Shown here in pieces: positions 29,449 through 37,812 of a stretch of 64,000 nucleotides of DNA. The stretch is taken from assembly GCA_021821045.1 (NCBI GenBank), contig JAKACW010000004.1, positions 45,410 to 109,409 of the forward strand, written 5' to 3'. The stretch comes from Pseudomonadota bacterium. Its GTDB lineage: Bacteria > Pseudomonadota > Gammaproteobacteria > JAADHS01. A model generated the notes under the pieces. The model did no database searches, had not been told where the DNA came from, and was given only the letters and a program-made list of their open reading frames with translations. The position numbers and the translations under genes were made by a program. Every line of letters starts with the position of its first letter. Positions within the stretch are counted from its first letter, which is position 1.

Positions 29449-29793
29449 ATGCCGTTTCTAATGATTCAAACCAACGTCAAAGTCGACCCGAGCCGCAGCG
29501 CCAAGCTGCTTCGCAACGCCTCGCGCCATGTGGCCGAGACGTTGGGTAAATCGGAAAAGTACGTCATGGTGGCGCTGGAAGACGAAACGCCCATGCTGTT
29601 TGGCGGCAAGGCCGAGCCGTTGGCCTATCTGGAACTCAAGAGTATTGGCCTGCCCAAGGATAAGACCTCGCAACTGTCGGCCACCCTCAGCGGCTTGCTG
29701 CAAGAAGAAATCGGTGTTACCGCCGACCGTGTCTATATCGAATTCGCCGACGCCTTGGCGCCCATGTGGGGCTGGAACGGCGCCACGTTTTAA
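29449..29793 (+). CDS. MIF/phenylpyruvate tautomerase-family protein
   Basis: The 114-residue protein belongs to the macrophage migration inhibitory factor family, small homotrimeric tautomerases that use an N-terminal proline as base. I place the start at 29449 because this puts Pro directly after Met (MPFLMIQTNV), as the chemistry requires; the frame could begin seven codons earlier. Other family blocks are VMVALEDETPMLFGG (family consensus MAFGG) and the ending DRVYIEFADALAPMWGWNGATF, closely like eukaryotic MIF. A TATAAT at 29413-29418 could be its -10 element, though no strong -35 is evident. The substrate is unknown. It is divergent from ilvB. Confidence 0.88.
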   Translation: MPFLMIQTNVKVDPSRSAKLLRNASRHVAETLGKSEKYVMVALEDETPMLFGGKAEPLAYLELKSIGLPKDKTSQLSATLSGLLQEEIGVTADRVYIEFADALAPMWGWNGATF

Positions 29794-29845
29794 CATCATC
29801 CGAGGTGGTTCGGCATTCGATCGCCCGCCTGTTGCGGATTCACAT

Positions 29846-29871
29846 GTGGGAGCGGTTCATTACCGCGATTC
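29846..29871 (+). repeat. REP-like element
   Basis: A single forward copy of the GTGGGAGCGG...ACCGCGATTC family between the tautomerase and the hydrolase-like gene, both ending toward it. It can form a GCGGT/ACCGC stem. Confidence 0.75.
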
Positions 29872-29902
29872 ATCCTCCGCATTTCACCCGTCACCGGCTA
29901 GT

Positions 29903-30667
29903 CTATAACAGCGTCTCGTCGAGAAACTCCAACGTCCGCTGCATGACCCGCTGGGATTCCGCCTCGTCGTAGGCGTCCAAACTGCTGTCCATGAACCCCG
30001 GTTCAGCGTCGGTGCGAATCAACGATAACGAATTCCTAACCTGCTGCATGCCCCAGGAAAAGGCGTCGATCAGGCGCGGATGGGCCCAGGTGTCGCGATT
30101 GGAGTAGATACCCAGCACCGGCCCGCGAATCGGCTTGAGCCGCTCCGGATCCGTAAGCGGCGGACCGTAAAACAACACGCTGGAAATGATCGCATGAGGT
30201 TCCAGCAGCGTGATGTTGAGCGCCTCAATGGCGCCAAATCCCCAACCCACGACGGCGATCTTGCGGTCGCTTTGGCGATTGAGGAAACGCACGGCCGCGC
30301 GCAGGTTGGCGGCGGAAGATTCGGGGTCAGCCTGGCTGATTAACAGATCCCCGGCACGCCAGTCGCCGGACAGTGCTTGGCGACCATCGAACAGATCGAC
30401 CGCCAGGGCAAAGTAGCCCTCCGCGGCAAAGCGATCGGCCCACTGCATGATGCTGTCGTTCAAGCCCCAGCGATCATGCACCAGCACTACGGCCCGCTTG
30501 GCGCTGTCGTTGCCGGTTTGATAAACGTTGAAGGCCGTTCCGTATGCCGTACGCAGTTCCACAACGCGCCCCGCCGGCTGCGCCTGCGCAAAACCGAACG
30601 ACAACAGCAGCAGGCCACACCCCATCATCCTGAGGGCCCACGTTCGGGAGCGCATCGACAACGCCAT
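29903..30667 (-). CDS. Exported alpha/beta-hydrolase, dienelactone hydrolase-like, catalytic residues missing
   Basis: The 254-residue protein has a signal peptide (hydrophobic core about 12-24, likely cut after AQA) and a dienelactone-hydrolase-type alpha/beta fold: VVLVHDRWGLND, ALAVDLFDG, KIAVVGWGFGAIEA, FYGPP and VLGIYSNRD. The nucleophile elbow G-x-Nuc-x-G reads GWGFG, so glycine (about 143) replaces the expected Cys or Ser. The usual catalytic His near the C-terminus (GxxHGF) appears as EPGFMD. It is therefore probably a non-catalytic periplasmic member. I prefer ATG 30667, seven bases after AGGTG, to the GTG three codons upstream. It is divergent from the methyltransferase. Its role is unknown. 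Confidence 0.75.
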   Translation of the reverse strand: MALSMRSRTWALRMMGCGLLLLSFGFAQAQPAGRVVELRTAYGTAFNVYQTGNDSAKRAVVLVHDRWGLNDSIMQWADRFAAEGYFALAVDLFDGRQALSGDWRAGDLLISQADPESSAANLRAAVRFLNRQSDRKIAVVGWGFGAIEALNITLLEPHAIISSVLFYGPPLTDPERLKPIRGPVLGIYSNRDTWAHPRLIDAFSWGMQQVRNSLSLIRTDAEPGFMDSSLDAYDEAESQRVMQRTLEFLDETLL

Positions 30668-30753
30668 ATCCGGCACCTATTGATAATTCATCCTGAGGCC
30701 ATTATACGTGTTGATATGGAACGTGTCCTCTGCCTTGGATCAGTGAAACCGCC

Positions 30754-31557
30754 ATGACAACCCCCCTCCCCGACTGGAACAAGGTTGCCGAAAAATTCGA
30801 TCTCTGGCTGCCTCATTTGGCGCCTGCTACCGACGCATTGCTCCGGGCATTGGATGCCGCACCGCACCACCGCGTGCTGGATATCGCCTGCGGCACCGGC
30901 GAGCCGGTATTCAGTGTGATCCGCGCATTGGGAAACAGCGACCAGATCGTCGCCTGCGATGGCGCCTGGGGCATGGTCGCCGCCACCGCCGCCAAAGCCG
31001 CGCGCCACGGGATCGATCTCGCCTGCGTTCACATGAGGGCCGAGGATTTGGCCTTCGACAACGAATCCTTCGATCGGGTGGTCTGCCGCTTCGGGGTAAT
31101 GCTATTCGACGATCCCACGGCCGGCGCCCGTGAAATACGCAGGGTCCTGCGCCCTGGCGGACGCGTCGCCCTGGCGGTGTGGGATCGACTGGACCTCATG
31201 CCAACCATGCGGTGGTGCATCGATGCCTTTCGTGATTACATCGATGCCGACATGCTTCCGGCGACGGAACGAATCAACCGCTACGGCGATCCTGACGCCC
31301 TCGCCGAGTTGGTGAGTGCGCTCGACCTTGCTCACGTGAGCGTTACGCGCCACACCTTGCACTATCGTTTTCCGGCATTCGATGATTATTGGAGCACGCT
31401 GATCGCATCGGGCATCATGCAGAACCAACTCGATGCCGTAAGCGCCGAGCGACACGGGAACATCAAAAACGCCTTCGCCCGCGCCGCCGAAACGTTTGCG
31501 TCCGACGGCGAACTCGCGATACCCCACGGCTACATCGTTATAAGCGGGCGGAAATAG
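30754..31557 (+). CDS. Class I SAM-dependent methyltransferase (UbiE-like)
   Basis: The 267-residue protein has the Rossmann-fold SAM-binding motif I VLDIACGTGEP (about 41-51), motif II-like acidic QIVACDG, a FDRVVCRFGVMLFDD block and the post-motif VLRPGGRVALAVWD, as in methyltransferase domain families 11/25 and the UbiE group. The substrate cannot be told from sequence. No ubiquinone genes are adjacent, so I do not assign ubiE. It ends 11 bp from the end of the ybbP-like gene on the other strand. Confidence 0.85.
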   Translation: MTTPLPDWNKVAEKFDLWLPHLAPATDALLRALDAAPHHRVLDIACGTGEPVFSVIRALGNSDQIVACDGAWGMVAATAAKAARHGIDLACVHMRAEDLAFDNESFDRVVCRFGVMLFDDPTAGAREIRRVLRPGGRVALAVWDRLDLMPTMRWCIDAFRDYIDADMLPATERINRYGDPDALAELVSALDLAHVSVTRHTLHYRFPAFDDYWSTLIASGIMQNQLDAVSAERHGNIKNAFARAAETFASDGELAIPHGYIVISGRK

Positions 31558-31568
31558 CCGGCGCTTCG

Positions 31569-34067
31569 CTACGTCACTTCCCGCAGCGTCGTCCATGGCG
31601 GCGTGGACACCACCCGCCGCGTTCCAAGGATACCCGCCACTCCCACCACCAGCGCGCCGGCAACGGTGCCGGTGAACCACAGCGAAATATCAAACGAATA
31701 GGAGAGATCGAAAAACTTCTCCGCCACGATTTTGCCCACCAGGAAGGCTGCGATGGCGGCCACAGTGCCGGCGATGCCTCCCAATACCGCGAATTCGGCG
31801 ATCAGACTTTTGTAGACATCCCCGCGACCTGCTCCGAGAACGCGCAGCACCGCCGCCTCGCGGATGCGCTCGTCAAAGGTTGCGTGGATCGATGCATACA
31901 GCACCACCAGTCCGGCGGCGATGGTAAACGCAAATACGTACTCGATAGCCTCGCTGACCCGCGTGATGATGTTGCGGACTTGCGTCATCACCGCGGCGAC
32001 GTCGATCACCGTGATATTGGGAAAAGTGCGCAAAAGATCTGTCAAGAACTCGCCGCGATCCTCCGGCAAGTAGAACGCGGTGATGTATGTCGCCGGGTAA
32101 TCGACCAGCGCTTGGGGTGGCCCGATGACGAAAAAATTCACCCGAAAGGAATCCCACTCGACGCCGCGCAAGCTGGTGATCTTCGCTTCGATCGTCCGGT
32201 CGGCGACTTGAAAACTCAGCGTGTCCCCCATCTTAAATCCCAGCGTCTTGGCCAATCCCTCTTCCACCGACCACTGCGCCGCAGCCTCGCCCCCCGACCA
32301 CCACTGGCCGGCGACAATTTTGTTGTCGGCCGCCATCTCTTCGGCGAAGCTCAAATTGAACTCCCGGGCGACCAGTCGCTGCGCGCGATCGTCGGCGTAG
32401 TCTTCTTCCGCCGTGGGTTTGCCGTTCACCGCCACCAACCGCCCGCGCACCATGGGATAAAAACCGGGATCCGGCTGGTTCCGCGCTTGGTAGAAACGTT
32501 TGACCTCTTCCATCTGCGAGGGCTGGATATTGATCAAGAAGCGATTCGGCGCATCCTCGGGCAAGCGTTGCGACCACGCATCGAGCAGGTCGCCGCGCAC
32601 GACGCTCAGCAACAACAAAGCGGTGAACCCCAAACCAAACCCGATCACTTGCACCACGCTCGAGCGTCCGCGCCGCACCAGGTTGGCAATCCCGAACCGC
32701 CACGCCACGCCGACACCGCGGGTCAAACGGCGCGTCAGGCTGAGCATGATCCAGGCCAGGCCGCCCAGCGCCACCAGCGCACCGAGCAATCCCAACACCA
32801 CCCACATGCCGAGCTTGGGATCGCCCGCCTGCCACAGCAAGAGCGCGATCAGTGCCGTCGCACCAAACAGCACCGTCGTTCTCGCGCCGCCCGTCATGGG
32901 CGTCATCTCGCGGCGCAGCACCCGCAACGTCGGCACATTGCGCAACCGCATCAGCGGCGGCGCGGCGAAGCCAATGACGGTCACAGCCGCGGTTGCCAGT
33001 GCAGCCAGCACCGGCATCATCGAAGGCGCCGGCAGCGTGCCGTTGGTCACACTTGCCGCCATCGCCACCAAACCGTTCTGCGCCAAGTAGCCGATCAACA
33101 CGCCCAGCGCACCGCCAGCGAGCGCAACCGCTCCGATCTGTCTACCGTAAATCGACAGAATGGTTCGCTGCGACGCGCCCAAGCATCTCATCACAGCGCA
33201 AGCATCGAGGTGCCGATTGATAAAACGATCCGCCGTCAGCGCCACGGCGATGGACGCGAGCACCACGCTCACCATGGCCGCCAATCCAAGGAACCGCCGC
33301 GCACGCTCCAACGCCTGACGCACCTCGGGCCGCGCGTCTTCGACGCCCTGCATGCGCTGCAAAGGTGAAAGTTGCTTCTCGACGGATTTGCGAAATTCGG
33401 CCACGGTATCGGCGGATCCCGCGAACAGATCTGTGTAACGCACCCGGCTGCCAGGGCCGATTAATCCGGTTGCCGTTAGATCGTCGATGCGCACCAACAG
33501 TCGCGGCGCCATGCTGAACACGTTGCCGGCCGCCCGCGCCGGCTCGTTGCTCAGCACAGCCTCGACTTTGAGTTTCGACTGACCGAGATTTACCGTGTCG
33601 CCGACTTGCGCCCCGATAGCGCTCAACAAACGGGCTTCCGCCCACACGCTGCCGACACTTGGCACGGTCGTGGTTTCGCGATCGGCAGCGAAGAGGTCGT
33701 CGGCGATCCGCAATGTGCCGCGCAACGGATAGCCCTCGCTAACAGCCTTGACGCCGGCCAGCTCGAACCGCTGCGCGCCGCCGACCATGCTCGGAAATTC
33801 GACGGTTCGGGCCGACGCCAAGCCCTGTTGCCGGGCCGCGGTCAGCCATTCCTCCGGCAGGGGATTCGGAGATGAGACGATCAAGTCGCCGCCCAGCAAT
33901 TCATTGGCGTTGAGCGCCAGCACCTGGGCGATGCGGTCAGTGAAAAAACCAACCGCGGCGACTGCGGCCGTCGCCAGCGCGATGGCGACAAAAAAAACGC
34001 GCAGGTCGCCGCTGCGCCATTCCCGGCGCAACATGCGCCACGCCAACCGCCGATCGACGGAGTTCAT
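31569..34067 (-). CDS. ybbP: ABC transporter permease, FtsX/YbbP type
   Basis: The 832-residue inner-membrane protein has the two-copy FtsX-like layout: a first helix (about 20-45), a large periplasmic region, three helices near 255-345, a central pair of helices near 390-440, another large periplasmic region, and a final three-helix FtsX block near 690-820. Such permeases work as mechanotransmission or lipid/lipoprotein exporters rather than importers. The N-terminus DRRLAWRMLRREWRSGDLRV is typical of YbbP. It overlaps the ATPase gene ybbA by four bases, so the two form one transporter. Divergence from tesA is conserved in enterobacteria. Confidence 0.9.
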   Translation of the reverse strand: MNSVDRRLAWRMLRREWRSGDLRVFFVAIALATAAVAAVGFFTDRIAQVLALNANELLGGDLIVSSPNPLPEEWLTAARQQGLASARTVEFPSMVGGAQRFELAGVKAVSEGYPLRGTLRIADDLFAADRETTTVPSVGSVWAEARLLSAIGAQVGDTVNLGQSKLKVEAVLSNEPARAAGNVFSMAPRLLVRIDDLTATGLIGPGSRVRYTDLFAGSADTVAEFRKSVEKQLSPLQRMQGVEDARPEVRQALERARRFLGLAAMVSVVLASIAVALTADRFINRHLDACAVMRCLGASQRTILSIYGRQIGAVALAGGALGVLIGYLAQNGLVAMAASVTNGTLPAPSMMPVLAALATAAVTVIGFAAPPLMRLRNVPTLRVLRREMTPMTGGARTTVLFGATALIALLLWQAGDPKLGMWVVLGLLGALVALGGLAWIMLSLTRRLTRGVGVAWRFGIANLVRRGRSSVVQVIGFGLGFTALLLLSVVRGDLLDAWSQRLPEDAPNRFLINIQPSQMEEVKRFYQARNQPDPGFYPMVRGRLVAVNGKPTAEEDYADDRAQRLVAREFNLSFAEEMAADNKIVAGQWWSGGEAAAQWSVEEGLAKTLGFKMGDTLSFQVADRTIEAKITSLRGVEWDSFRVNFFVIGPPQALVDYPATYITAFYLPEDRGEFLTDLLRTFPNITVIDVAAVMTQVRNIITRVSEAIEYVFAFTIAAGLVVLYASIHATFDERIREAAVLRVLGAGRGDVYKSLIAEFAVLGGIAGTVAAIAAFLVGKIVAEKFFDLSYSFDISLWFTGTVAGALVVGVAGILGTRRVVSTPPWTTLREVT

Positions 34068-34738
34068 GCCGCCACCAGCTTGCCTTCATCCAGCCGCAAC
34101 TGCCGACTGCAACGGGCGGCCAACTGATCGTCGTGGGTCACCAGCACCAAGGTTGTGCCGTGCTCCCGGTTCAGTTCGAACAGCAATTCGCCCACTTTCT
34201 CGCCGGTATGGCGATCGAGGCTGCCGGTGGGTTCGTCGGCCAGCAAGAGCTTGGGGTGGGTTGCGAAAGCGCGGGCGATGGCAACCCGCTGCTGCTCGCC
34301 GCCCGACAACTGTTTCGGATAATGGTGTAAACGATGACTGAGGCCGACTCGTTCGAGGACATTTCTCGCGGCGTCCCGGGCATTGGCGTTGGCCGCCAAC
34401 TCGAGTGGAAGCATCACATTCTCTTCTGCGGTCAAACTGGGCAGAAGTTGAAACGATTGAAAAACAAATCCCATCAAGCGACCGCGCAACGCGGCGCGGG
34501 CATCTTCATCGAGGGCGGTGATTTCGGTGCCGTGAACGACGATGTGGCCGCTCGTGGGTCGATCCAACCCGGCCATCAAGCCAAGCAACGTCGATTTGCC
34601 CGACCCCGATGCTCCAACGACAGCGAGGCTGGCGCCGGTTTCAATGGTAAAATCGATGTCGGTCAGCAGCGTCAGCTCGCCTTCGGGAACCGTCACGCGC
34701 TTGACCACATCGGAAACTTTTACGGCTAATTCGGTCAT
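34064..34738 (-). CDS. ybbA: ABC transporter ATP-binding protein, YbbA (LolD-like)
   Basis: The 224-residue ATPase has Walker [10 protein letters not shown] (about 41-49), signature [14 protein letters not shown], Walker [13 protein letters not shown] and an H-loop VLVTHD. The sequence fits the LolD/MacB/YbbA class, which partners long-loop FtsX-type permeases. It overlaps the ybbP start by four bases. Its ATG overlaps the tesA start codon on the opposite strand (CATG), so promoters for both genes must lie inside coding sequence. Confidence 0.93.
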   Translation of the reverse strand: MTELAVKVSDVVKRVTVPEGELTLLTDIDFTIETGASLAVVGASGSGKSTLLGLMAGLDRPTSGHIVVHGTEITALDEDARAALRGRLMGFVFQSFQLLPSLTAEENVMLPLELAANANARDAARNVLERVGLSHRLHHYPKQLSGGEQQRVAIARAFATHPKLLLADEPTGSLDRHTGEKVGELLFELNREHGTTLVLVTHDDQLAARCSRQLRLDEGKLVAA

Positions 34739-35342
34739 GGGCTATCGCTTTTTGTTGCTGGTTGGACTTTGGTTTTCCGCGGCGGTTCATTCCGCCCCGG
34801 CGATCCTCGTTGTCGGCGATAGTTTAAGCGCCGGCTACGGCATCAAGCAAAGCGAGAGCTGGGTCACGCTGCTGCAAACTCGACTGCGTGAAAAAGGATT
34901 TGATTACGATGTGATCAACGCCAGCATCAGCGGTGACACCACGGCGGGTGCGCTTGCACGGTTTGCGCCGCTGCTGCAACGCCATGCGCCGGAAATCGTC
35001 ATCATCGAACTGGGCGGCAACGATGGTCTACGCGGACTTACGCTGGAAAGCTTGAAGGAAAATCTCGCTCAGATGATCACGCGCGCGCAACGCGAAAACG
35101 CCCGCGTCGTACTCGTGGGCATGGCCTTGCCGCCTAACTATGGGCCGCTGTATGACAGCGCGTTTCGCAACACCTACCGAGATCTGGCCCGGCAGTACAA
35201 CACCGCGCTGGTACCGTTCTTTCTTGACGGAATCGAGAACGATCTGAGCGCATTTCAGCGCGACGGCATTCACCCCAACGCGGCGAGTCAGCCGCGGCTG
35301 CTCGACAACGTTTGGCCCGCACTGGAGAGCGTGCTGAAGTAG
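34737..35342 (+). CDS. tesA: Arylesterase / acyl-CoA thioesterase I, periplasmic GDSL hydrolase
   Basis: TesA is a multifunctional esterase, thioesterase and lysophospholipase of the SGNH family. The 201-residue precursor starts [19 protein letters not shown], a signal peptide, followed by the block I motif VVGDSLSAGYG (catalytic Ser), block II DTTAGAL, block III GGNDGLRG and block V DGIHPN (catalytic Asp and His). All catalytic positions are intact. The frame is open further upstream, but that part is antisense to ybbA; ATG 34737 is supported by the signal peptide. It shares CATG with the ybbA start on the other strand. Confidence 0.94.
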   Translation: MGYRFLLLVGLWFSAAVHSAPAILVVGDSLSAGYGIKQSESWVTLLQTRLREKGFDYDVINASISGDTTAGALARFAPLLQRHAPEIVIIELGGNDGLRGLTLESLKENLAQMITRAQRENARVVLVGMALPPNYGPLYDSAFRNTYRDLARQYNTALVPFFLDGIENDLSAFQRDGIHPNAASQPRLLDNVWPALESVLK

Positions 35343-35351
35343 CATTTGTCG

Positions 35352-36299
35352 CTAGACAGACCGGTAATCGTTAACCCAGTCGAAATTGCCGCGGCTTTCC
35401 AATTTGCGCGCCATCCCGCGCAAGCCCTGCAGCCCTCCCGTATGCACCGCGACGATAGTCGAGCCGGGCGCGAACCGGCCTTGGCGCACCAAGTCGTATA
35501 ACGCGAAAAACATTTTGCCGGTATACACCGGCTCGATGGGAATTTCATTGACCGCGCGAAATCGCGTCACGAACGCCAACAACTCATCGGAACATTTGGC
35601 ATAGCCGCCAAAGTGATAGTCCGACAACACCTGCCATGGACTCTTCGCCGCCAGCGCCGCCTCCCGCAGCAAGCGACGTACGTCCTCCGCCATGGAGGAT
35701 TCACCCTTCAGAACCGATACGCCAACTGCCTCGCTGCGGGCCGGAAGATGTGCCGCCAAACCCGCCAAAGTCGCGCCCGTACCGCAGGCGCACATCACCG
35801 CATCGGGCGTTTCACCAAGTTGATCAACGATTTCCTGAGCCAGCTCGCCGCAACCGGTCAAGGCAAGCGCATTCGCGCCCCCTTCGGGCAACAGAAAGAA
35901 ACGGCCAAAACGTTCGTGCAACACCTCCAGCATCGCGGCGGAATCCTTGCACCGATAGGCCTCGCGCTCCACAAAAAACAGTTTCATGCCAAAGCGGCGC
36001 GCATCGCTCAAGGTGGGATTCTCCTCCACCCCTGGCGCGCCGCGCACGACGCCGATGGTGTCGAAGCCGCAAACCCGGCCGACGGCGGCGACCGCGTGCA
36101 AATGGTTGGAGTAGGCGCCGCCGAAAGTCAGCAGCGTATCGAAGCGCTGGCGGCGGGCCATCATGAGGTTGTATTTCAGCTTGCGCCACTTATTGCCGGA
36201 GATCTGCGGGTGAAGCAAATCGTCGCGCTTCACAAGAACACGCACCCCGTAACGGCTCAACTCGGGATCACGCAACTCCTGTAGAGGCGATTGATTCAC
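35352..36299 (-). CDS. PLP-dependent D-cysteine desulfhydrase / ACC deaminase family
   Basis: The protein (about 315 residues from the GTG at 36299) is a fold-type II PLP enzyme. It has VLVKRDDLLHPQISGNKWRKL, with the lysine that binds PLP, FGGAYSNHLHA, a glycine-rich phosphate loop ACGTGATLAG, and VYTGKMFFALYDL. The family splits D-cysteine to pyruvate, H2S and ammonia, or opens 1-aminocyclopropane-1-carboxylate; the two cannot be separated safely by eye. I place the start at GTG 36299, which has GGAG nine bases upstream. The in-frame ATG at 36368 lies in repeat-like sequence and adds 23 doubtful residues. It converges with tesA. Confidence 0.85.
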   Translation of the reverse strand: MNQSPLQELRDPELSRYGVRVLVKRDDLLHPQISGNKWRKLKYNLMMARRQRFDTLLTFGGAYSNHLHAVAAVGRVCGFDTIGVVRGAPGVEENPTLSDARRFGMKLFFVEREAYRCKDSAAMLEVLHERFGRFFLLPEGGANALALTGCGELAQEIVDQLGETPDAVMCACGTGATLAGLAAHLPARSEAVGVSVLKGESSMAEDVRRLLREAALAAKSPWQVLSDYHFGGYAKCSDELLAFVTRFRAVNEIPIEPVYTGKMFFALYDLVRQGRFAPGSTIVAVHTGGLQGLRGMARKLESRGNFDWVNDYRSV

Positions 36300-36387
36300 G
36301 CTGGCGCGTCTCCGCTGAAGTTCGAACGGGATGGACTGTCCGCTGCAGGCGGAATGATCCGGCCCCACGAAAAAACGGCCCCCGGAG

Positions 36388-36412
36388 GTGGGAGCGGATC
36401 ATTCCGCGACTC
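36388..36412 (+). repeat. REP-like element upstream of the PLP enzyme gene
   Basis: One forward copy of the GTGGGAGCGG...CCGCGACTC family. A related degenerate sequence (GGCCGGATCATTCCGCC on the minus strand, about 36346-36364) lies next to it. The region lies between the PLP enzyme and the LolA-like gene. Confidence 0.7.
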
Positions 36413-36462
36413 TTCGCCCGCGGCATCGCCGCCGCGGATTCAAATTGCGGCCGGATCAGTTC

Positions 36463-37269
36463 CTATGGCGCGCCGCGCTTGAGGCGTCGCTCGGTGAAAT
36501 CCTCATCGACCAGACCGACATTTACCCGAGCGTCAAGGGTTTTGTACGTCACAACGGAAAGGTCGCGCTGATTCTCGATGGTGACCGTATCCCAAACCCA
36601 GGTGTTGTCCAACACAATCCAGCTGTAACTTACTTTTTTCAGAATACGATCGTTTTTGTCGTAAAACTTGTCCGACCTCCGCGAGCACGTTGACCAGCCA
36701 TCGGGCTTAATAAACTCCGAGATCCACCGCGAATAGACCGACGGGCTCCTCGGTGTGTACTGGATCACGTAAATCGTACCCTCGGGCGTGGTTCGCGTTT
36801 CGACGAGCTGATGATCATCCTCATCGATCGCGCGGATCCGGAAATCCTCGTCGGTGAGCCCCCACGTCATGTCATTGGGATCGCGTTGCGATACCCGCCG
36901 CACCGTCTGCAATTCGGGAAGGTAAACCCATTGCTCCGGTGGTTTGCCGCTAGCCGAACGATAAGCCCAACGCATGTAATTCACCCCGCGGCTTTCCTTC
37001 GGCGAAAGCGTGAACAACACCATCTTTTCTTCGAGGTCGCCTTCGCCGGCAGCGTCCTTCCAATAGCGCGTGTACTCGCTGGCGTTCTCCTTGCCGTCCG
37101 CCGATTTGATGGCGATTGCCAGGCGGGTGTGCTGATCCTTGCCCTGGTTCTTGTAATAGCACTGTTTGACGATCTCCTCCGCGGAGGGAGTTTCGGCCAA
37201 TGCCGCCACAGGCAGTACGGCAGCTACAACTATGGAAACAGACAAAACACAAAAAATGTGGCGTCCCAT
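36463..37269 (-). CDS. Exported outer-membrane lipoprotein-sorting (LolA-like) protein
   Basis: The 268-residue protein begins with a clear signal peptide (hydrophobic 5-22, cleavage near ALA). The mature part matches the LolA-like outer-membrane lipoprotein-sorting family found beside RND-type transporters: a MVLFTLSPKESRGVNYMRW strand, WVYLPELQTVRRVSQRD and a late LKKVSYSWIVLDNTWVWDTV. It is longer than LolA itself (about 200) and belongs to the family often annotated COG2834. AGGGAAG before the ATG is a good ribosome site. No transporter gene is adjacent here, so the partner lies elsewhere. Confidence 0.8.
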   Translation of the reverse strand: MGRHIFCVLSVSIVVAAVLPVAALAETPSAEEIVKQCYYKNQGKDQHTRLAIAIKSADGKENASEYTRYWKDAAGEGDLEEKMVLFTLSPKESRGVNYMRWAYRSASGKPPEQWVYLPELQTVRRVSQRDPNDMTWGLTDEDFRIRAIDEDDHQLVETRTTPEGTIYVIQYTPRSPSVYSRWISEFIKPDGWSTCSRRSDKFYDKNDRILKKVSYSWIVLDNTWVWDTVTIENQRDLSVVTYKTLDARVNVGLVDEDFTERRLKRGAP

Positions 37270-37812
37270 GTTCTTCCCTAACGAAGGTCAACATTAACGA
37301 ATGCCCCGACGGAGCGGGGATTCAGCCTACACCGTTGACCCTGGCCACGCAACGCGCCGCCTCTTCCGCCAAAGCGCATACGTAAAAAGCCCTACCCATC
37401 GAAAACTATAGCCCGTGAATCGACAAGCGCCAGGTTGTCGCCTACTCACTACATGCGTCGATGACGCGGCACCGACCGCAGCTTCCCGAGAGCACTCAAT
37501 ATGTCGCGGCACAGAAGGCCAGAGCACGCAAGATATGGCGCGCCGTACCCACATTCGATCGGATTTGTGCGACCTGTCTCACTTTTGGATTGAGACAGGT
37601 CGAATAACGAATTGTATTTAGCGCTATTTTCCGCCATACTTACTGCCACTATCGCATTTCGCAGTTTCGTCCTGCAGCAACCGAAAATCGCAACTGGGTC
37701 TGTACGTATTTATCGAGTCCATTCCCTTTTGTAGCTTAGGAACTTCGGAACAATCACTGGGGCGCGCCGGCACACTAAGTGGTGCGGCGAAATCCAAGAG
37801 CGAAAATCACGC
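37270..37812. other. 543-bp intergenic region
   Basis: The region lies between two divergent envelope genes. It contains one striking inverted repeat (37570-37602, listed separately) and no convincing gene; short open frames here have no family features or ribosome sites. The base composition is slightly more A/T-rich than in the genes. Confidence 0.5.
37570..37602. promoter_or_regulatory. Perfect 12-bp inverted repeat, probable operator or hairpin
   Basis: CGACCTGTCTCA (37570-37581) and its exact complement TGAGACAGGTCG (37591-37602) are separated by nine bases. It lies 211 bp upstream of the outer-membrane protein gene and 300 bp upstream of the LolA-like gene. The spacing puts the arm centres about two helical turns apart, which suits a dimeric regulator. 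No T-run follows, so a terminator is unlikely. I did not find a convincing sigma-54 promoter nearby. Confidence 0.5.

Noticed and set aside
31389..33368. 659-codon plus-strand open frame opposite ybbP
   Set aside because: Arg/His/Gln-rich antisense translation of the permease gene, overlapping the methyltransferase end in another frame; no recognisable domain.
36300..36368. Longer N-terminus for the PLP enzyme from the ATG at 36368
   Set aside because: This stretch resembles the REP family and adds residues not expected in the family; GTG 36299 has a better ribosome site.
37770..37800. Sigma-54 promoter (GGCAC...TGC) upstream of the outer-membrane protein gene
   Set aside because: GGCACACTAAGTGGTGC has the wrong spacing between GG and GC; it does not fit the -24/-12 consensus.
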